Below are positions 5,241-8,328 of a DNA stretch of 8,328 bases, piece by piece. Both the position numbers and the translations under genes were made by a program. The DNA is taken from positions 1 to 8,328 of the forward strand of contig JAPYWY010000060.1 of assembly GCA_028276125.1 (NCBI GenBank), given 5' to 3'. Under the pieces are notes generated by a model. It ran no database searches, was not told where the DNA came from, and worked only from the letters and a program-made list of their open reading frames with translations. Source of the DNA: Pseudothermotoga sp. Lineage in GTDB: Bacteria > Thermotogota > Thermotogae > Thermotogales > DSM-5069. How positions within the stretch are numbered: the first letter of the stretch is position 1; each line of letters begins with the position of its first letter.

Positions 5241-6485
5241 TCACTTTTCGGTTCGATTATACAACGACTCGGCGCCGAGCCAAAACACCGGGAAGATGTA
5301 CGCCATGATCGGTAAGTAGAGCCGCACTTCCCTCGCGCACCCCATGACGAAGTTCATCGTAATGAAGGGGATCATCCAAAGCCAGGTTTTTCTGAAGAAA
5401 TCGTTGTCCTCAATGTTCCTCACAAAAAAGAGTGGCAGTGCGAAGAAGAAAAGAGGGTAAACCAACGCCCATGGATCTTGAACGTTTTCCACGATCATCG
5501 CGGCAGAGGTGTAGTACTCAGATTTTGGGAAGAGCACCTTGCTGAGTACGAAGGTCATGAGAACTGGGATCACGACCAATACGCCTTGCTGAAGAAGTTT
5601 TTTCTTCTCGCGTGAGAGGTTGAACAGGCTGTAGATCACCGCCGTGAACAGTGCATGGTCCGTTCTGACGAAACATTGGCCGATGACGAGCAACAACATG
5701 GTCCACCAGGGTTTCCTGCGATATATCAAGATCAAACCAGCTACGAAAAAGAATAAAGAAACGATGAATTCCTGCTGAGCAAAGTCCCCGTACCCGAAGG
5801 CAAGAAAGATGGAATATGCGAAGAGAGAAACATAGGCAGTAAACTCACGAACGAAGAACTTCATCCATGTGTAAATGATCAAGAGCAAAAAGATCGTGAA
5901 CGTGAACCTCATCGTGGCATAACCATTCACGACCTTGGTCAGATCGCTGTCGTTGTCGAAGACATCCGTGATCTCACTCGGAAGTTCCTTAGAAATTTGT
6001 TCCAAGGCTTGAAAAGGATCCCTCACCAATTCTCTCCAACCGAGGTTGTTCAGAACTGTAAGTATGGCATTACTTATGAGTGAATTCTTCGTGATCTGCA
6101 AAAGTTTTTCCCTGAGAAAGTTCTCGATGTCCGTCAACATTTTTTCTCTCTCTTCAAGTGGTACATGTGCGTCCAAGCTGAGACGGTTGTTTTTCTTGAC
6201 GATTTCCCTTGCGTCGAACCCGAGCCACTGTTTCAGCTTCACGTAGGTGTTGCTGTACCATCTGATCGGCGAATGTTTGAAGAAATATTCTACAAGCGGG
6301 TATGGGACATACCTGTACTGATTGGGTGCAGGTCCAACGCCTTCGATCAGTTTACGGTGCGTGTGATAAAGAAAGATCCTTCCAGCTATGCTGAAAGTGT
6401 CCTCCACCATCCAAAACCCAACTGAGGTCACTATGTACGAGAGAACCACGATGGTCAGTAGAACGAGAAGTGTTTTTCTGTTCAC
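5241..6485 (-). CDS. Polytopic membrane protein, probable GT-C-type glycosyltransferase
   Basis: The product of 414 residues has one N-terminal helix (about 4-26), a long outside loop (27-195) and about eight further helices up to residue 403. This matches the GT-C fold, in which lipid-linked sugars are used on the outer face of the membrane and an acidic residue in the first loop is catalytic; E28 and D29 sit directly after TM1 where such residues lie. Other marks are NQYRYVPYP (55-63), RTDHALF (274-280) and CAREVRLYLPIMAYIFP (383-399), whose E-R-x-x-x-P pattern I associate with GT-C proteins. I cannot name a family or substrate. The GTG at 6485 is chosen because it overlaps the stop of the DUF362 gene (GTGA) with GGGAG 8 bases upstream; the ATG at 6512 and TTG at 6530 would extend well into that gene. 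Its last codons contain the btuFCD promoter. Confidence 0.78.
   Translation of the reverse strand: MNRKTLLVLLTIVVLSYIVTSVGFWMVEDTFSIAGRIFLYHTHRKLIEGVGPAPNQYRYVPYPLVEYFFKHSPIRWYSNTYVKLKQWLGFDAREIVKKNNRLSLDAHVPLEEREKMLTDIENFLREKLLQITKNSLISNAILTVLNNLGWRELVRDPFQALEQISKELPSEITDVFDNDSDLTKVVNGYATMRFTFTIFLLLIIYTWMKFFVREFTAYVSLFAYSIFLAFGYGDFAQQEFIVSLFFFVAGLILIYRRKPWWTMLLLVIGQCFVRTDHALFTAVIYSLFNLSREKKKLLQQGVLVVIPVLMTFVLSKVLFPKSEYYTSAAMIVENVQDPWALVYPLFFFALPLFFVRNIEDNDFFRKTWLWMIPFITMNFVMGCAREVRLYLPIMAYIFPVFWLGAESLYNRTEK
5256..5283 (-). promoter_or_regulatory. Promoter of the B12 riboswitch-btuFCD operon, inside the preceding gene
   Basis: Read on the minus strand, TTGGCT (5283-5278) and a perfect TATAAT (5261-5256) are 16 bases apart. 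Transcription would begin near 5249, just before the stop codon of the upstream membrane-protein gene and upstream of the aptamer. The -10 box encodes Tyr-Asn of that gene. It is the only good promoter I see before the aptamer. Confidence 0.65.
5268..5279. repeat. 12-base perfect palindrome in the promoter spacer
   Basis: CTCGGCGCCGAG reads the same on both strands and fills most of the gap between the -35 and -10 boxes of the btuFCD promoter. It is also coding sequence (Leu-Gly-Ala-Glu) of the upstream gene, so it may be chance; if functional it would be an operator. Confidence 0.45.
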
Positions 6486-7567
6486 GTGTAACTCTCCCAC
6501 AGTCTTCCCCATGGGCTGGATTTCCTCCAATCTTCGAGGACTTTTCTACCCTTCAGGTTCCACCAGAAGACATCGTGATAAACTTCTGAAGCGAGCACGA
6601 ACAGATAAACCAAAGGCGTTCTGAAAAACAGATGCTGAAGCCTCTTCAAAGGACCAAACCACAACACATCCCCAACCCTGCTCGCAAGGTTGTCTCCAAC
6701 TTTGAAGTGATAGTTCAGACTCGACACGTCGTAACCAACGATCTCGATGTTCTCCAACCTTCCGTTGCCCAAGCCTTGCTCGTCCGCGATGCGAATGTAA
6801 TCTATCGACATCGGATCGAAACCCATTATCTTCGCTGCGAGGGCATCTATGGCAACCTGATCATCGCTCGCCAGAATCAGATCCGTTCTGACAGGAACGA
6901 GTGTCCTCGGACCTGGACCGTTCCCAGCACTGGTTCCATCCATCACAGCAAAGATGCCGCTGTGAATTTCTTTCTGGATCTTCAGAAGGTCAACGAGCGT
7001 TTGGTGGATCCAACTGTGCGCATAATGGCGCTTCGTGTTCAGAAGACCACCAAAAGCATTTTTCATGGCTCCCGTGGTCGTCGTGTAGATGTGGCACTTC
7101 ATCGTTGGCAGATGGACGATGTTTTTACCCATGAAGAAGTCAGGTATCTTCACTCCCTCGGGGAATATCTTGTACAACACGTTCAACTCACACTTGGGTC
7201 GGTAATCGATCCACTTCATGTGGCTCGGTTCGAAGTTGTAGAGGATCGGTACGTTGTACTTCTTGTACACGGATGCGAGTTTGTTCAATTGGGCACCCTT
7301 CTGCGGTTTCGTCACGACGGTCTTGTTTTCTACGGCGACGATCTGCTCGAACCCGAGTCTTTTCAAACCCAATATTGTTCCTTCGAGCTGCCACGGTGTC
7401 GTGTTGGACGACGGCATAGGTAAGTGCCAAGAGATGTTGTCCTTCAGTATCACTGGGCGCGATTTATCGAGAAGCACATCGACGTTGGCTTCCTTCAGCA
7501 ACCGTGCTATGTCTTCGATTACCCCTTCGGGTGTTGTTCTCAACACGAACACTTTCGATTTGCCCAT
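6482..7567 (-). CDS. DUF362 domain protein
   Basis: The 361-residue protein is a DUF362 member; the biochemical role of this family is unsettled. Its conserved blocks are present: KDNISWHLP (42-50, the usual KPN region), the central LPTMKCHIYTTTTGAMKN (153-170) with AFGGL, AVMDGTSAGNGPGP (207-220), and ASDDQVAIDALAAKIMGFDP (233-252) followed by the GLGNG turn. Unlike many DUF362 proteins it has no ferredoxin-like CxxCxxC cluster; C126 and C158 are the only cysteines I see. The C-terminal 60 residues are unusual, with a hydrophobic, aromatic stretch at 313-337 (FFRTPLVYLFVLASEVYHDV, then FWW), which may bind the membrane. There is no signal peptide, so the main domain is probably cytoplasmic. 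The ATG at 7567 has AAGGGGG 6 bases upstream. It lies between the flippase-like and glycosyltransferase-like genes, with a 4-base overlap to the latter, so it probably belongs to the same pathway. Confidence 0.87.
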   Translation of the reverse strand: MGKSKVFVLRTTPEGVIEDIARLLKEANVDVLLDKSRPVILKDNISWHLPMPSSNTTPWQLEGTILGLKRLGFEQIVAVENKTVVTKPQKGAQLNKLASVYKKYNVPILYNFEPSHMKWIDYRPKCELNVLYKIFPEGVKIPDFFMGKNIVHLPTMKCHIYTTTTGAMKNAFGGLLNTKRHYAHSWIHQTLVDLLKIQKEIHSGIFAVMDGTSAGNGPGPRTLVPVRTDLILASDDQVAIDALAAKIMGFDPMSIDYIRIADEQGLGNGRLENIEIVGYDVSSLNYHFKVGDNLASRVGDVLWFGPLKRLQHLFFRTPLVYLFVLASEVYHDVFWWNLKGRKVLEDWRKSSPWGRLWESYT

Positions 7568-7579
7568 ACAAAACCCCCT

Positions 7580-7933
7580 TCAAATTGAAACAAGCCAGAT
7601 TCCCGCTACGATGACGACCATACCGATGATCTTCGTTACCGTTACGCTCTCTTTGAACAAGAAATGAGAGAAGAGCGACACCAAGAGGAAACCCGCGCTT
7701 GTCATGATCGGATACGCAACGCTGAGCTTCAGTTTTGTCAAGCTCACCGCGTAAAGAACAAAGGCAACGGCAAAGCAAACGAGGGCGAGCCAGATGTAGA
7801 GATTCTTCATCGAACCGAGCAGAAAGCTTACGATACCTTCGGTTTTCGCCAACAAAACAGCCGCCATCTTCACGAACACGTTTGCCAACGCGTTCGCGGT
7901 CAACGCCGTCAGCAGAATGAGAAAACTTTCCAT
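7580..7933 (-). CDS. SMR-like four-helix membrane protein, possible lipid-linked sugar flippase
   Basis: The 117-residue protein has four hydrophobic segments (about 2-28, 33-40 with 45-64, 69-93 and 97-117) and the small multidrug resistance/EamA-type pattern KLSVAYPIMTSAGFLLVSLF (69-88), then LFKESVTVTKIIGMVVIVAG (92-111). The membrane-embedded glutamate in TM1 that couples proton and drug movement in EmrE (E14) is absent: the segment reads LTALTANALANVFVK. This makes a drug pump unlikely and points to the ArnE/ArnF-like branch, which flips undecaprenyl-linked sugar. The ATG at 7933 has GGGGAGG 7 bases upstream, formed by the last codons of the preceding prenyltransferase gene, whose stop is only 4 bases away, so the two are coupled. 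The link to a polyprenyl-phosphate sugar enzyme supports a flippase role; the substrate is inferred from context. Confidence 0.82.
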   Translation of the reverse strand: MESFLILLTALTANALANVFVKMAAVLLAKTEGIVSFLLGSMKNLYIWLALVCFAVAFVLYAVSLTKLKLSVAYPIMTSAGFLLVSLFSHFLFKESVTVTKIIGMVVIVAGIWLVSI

Positions 7934-7937
7934 CGCT

Positions 7938-8328
7938 TTACCTCCCCAAATACAGAATCATCATCACACTGAAGAACCAGAGTCCGATCGCCAACCACAG
8001 CAGTTTGTCCTTGGTTAGAACGTCTGTCGGATCTTCCTCGCCTCGGCGCATGGAGAGGAACATGTAGCGGAAGACACCATAACAGACGAAGGGAACCGTC
8101 AGGTACAACTTGTCCGTACCGAACTGCTGTACGGTTCGAACGTCCAACGTGTAGAGCGTGTAGAAAACGATCGCCCCGGTACCCGTCGAAACTATGACGT
8201 TCGTGAGCAAGTTGAGATCGTAGAACTGTAAAGACGGCCGTCCGGCGCAATCCTCACCGTTCAAAGACACGAGCTCTGCCTTCCTCTTGCTGAAGCCCAA
8301 AAATAGAGAGAGGAAGAAGGTGCTGGTG
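7938..8328 (-). CDS. UbiA-family polyprenyl-phosphate phosphoribosyltransferase, C-terminal part (5' end outside window)
   Basis: The open frame continues to the right edge, giving 130 codons; residues FFLSLFLGFSKRKAEL at the edge show that the protein begins further upstream, so the TTG near 8300 is not the start. The sequence has the features of the C-terminal half of decaprenyl-phosphate phosphoribose (DPPR) synthases of the UbiA superfamily: the LGFSKRKAEL loop, QFYDLNLL, a pair of helices, FGTDKLYLTVPFVCYGVFRY, then RRGEEDPTDVLTKDKLL and a final helix ending LYLGR. These integral membrane enzymes transfer phosphoribose from PRPP to polyprenyl phosphate. In actinobacteria the product leads to decaprenyl-phosphoryl arabinose. 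The Asp-rich catalytic motif lies outside the window, so activity cannot be judged. The stop lies 4 bases before the SMR-like gene. Confidence 0.88.
   Translation of the reverse strand, partial: TSTFFLSLFLGFSKRKAELVSLNGEDCAGRPSLQFYDLNLLTNVIVSTGTGAIVFYTLYTLDVRTVQQFGTDKLYLTVPFVCYGVFRYMFLSMRRGEEDPTDVLTKDKLLWLAIGLWFFSVMMILYLGR

Noticed and set aside
4440..5315. Plus-strand open frame of 291 codons
   Set aside because: It crosses btuF and the cobalamin riboswitch in antisense; the His/Arg-rich product is low-complexity and without motifs.
6486..6530. TTG (6530) or ATG (6512) as the start of the GT-C-like gene
   Set aside because: Both lie within the end of the DUF362 gene; the GTG at 6485 makes a usual 4-base overlap and starts directly before the first membrane helix.
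6632..7423. Plus-strand open frame of 263 codons
   Set aside because: It is antisense to the DUF362 gene, whose conserved blocks are unmistakable.

Overview
The window looks like chromosomal DNA of a thermophilic anaerobe, most likely one of the Thermotogales (Thermotoga or Pseudothermotoga type). The reasons are compact gene packing with overlapping stops and starts, strong GGGGG/GGAGG ribosome binding sites, GTG starts, proteins rich in Lys, Glu, Arg and Val, and protein types familiar from that order. The placement is inference. There are no rRNA or tRNA genes, CRISPR arrays or insertion sequences. Almost every base is coding or regulatory; the only stretch near 230 bases without a gene (5013-5240) holds a cobalamin riboswitch.

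Region 1 (1-2376) has a divergent pair. On the minus strand, from 919 and running off the left edge, is a secreted or membrane-anchored protein of unknown function. On the plus strand are a SARP/BTAD-type transcription regulator (1010-1972) and a small zinc-ribbon protein with a tandem MshEN-like motif (2053-2376). The two divergent promoters interlock within about 45 bases. The regulator ends in a stretch that resembles a degenerate GGDEF domain, and its neighbour carries a motif that binds cyclic-di-GMP in MshE-type ATPases. The pair may therefore be linked to cyclic-di-GMP, which is the least expected idea in the window.

Region 2 (2370-5283, minus strand) is a vitamin B12 uptake operon. 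A promoter inside the end of the preceding gene drives a cobalamin riboswitch, followed by btuF (substrate-binding protein), btuC (permease) and btuD (ATPase) with overlapping junctions. High cobalamin should switch the operon off. The last gene converges on the zinc-ribbon gene with a 7-base tail overlap.

Region 3 (5241-8328, minus strand) is a four-gene operon entering from the right edge. It encodes the C-terminal part of a UbiA-family polyprenyl-phosphate phosphoribosyltransferase (DPPR synthase type), a small SMR-like four-helix membrane protein without the usual TM1 glutamate, a DUF362 protein, and a multi-span membrane protein that looks like a GT-C glycosyltransferase. Together they suggest a lipid-linked pentose pathway: make the donor in the cytoplasm, flip it, and transfer the sugar outside the membrane. 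Transcripts from this operon would run through the B12 riboswitch, since no terminator is seen between them.
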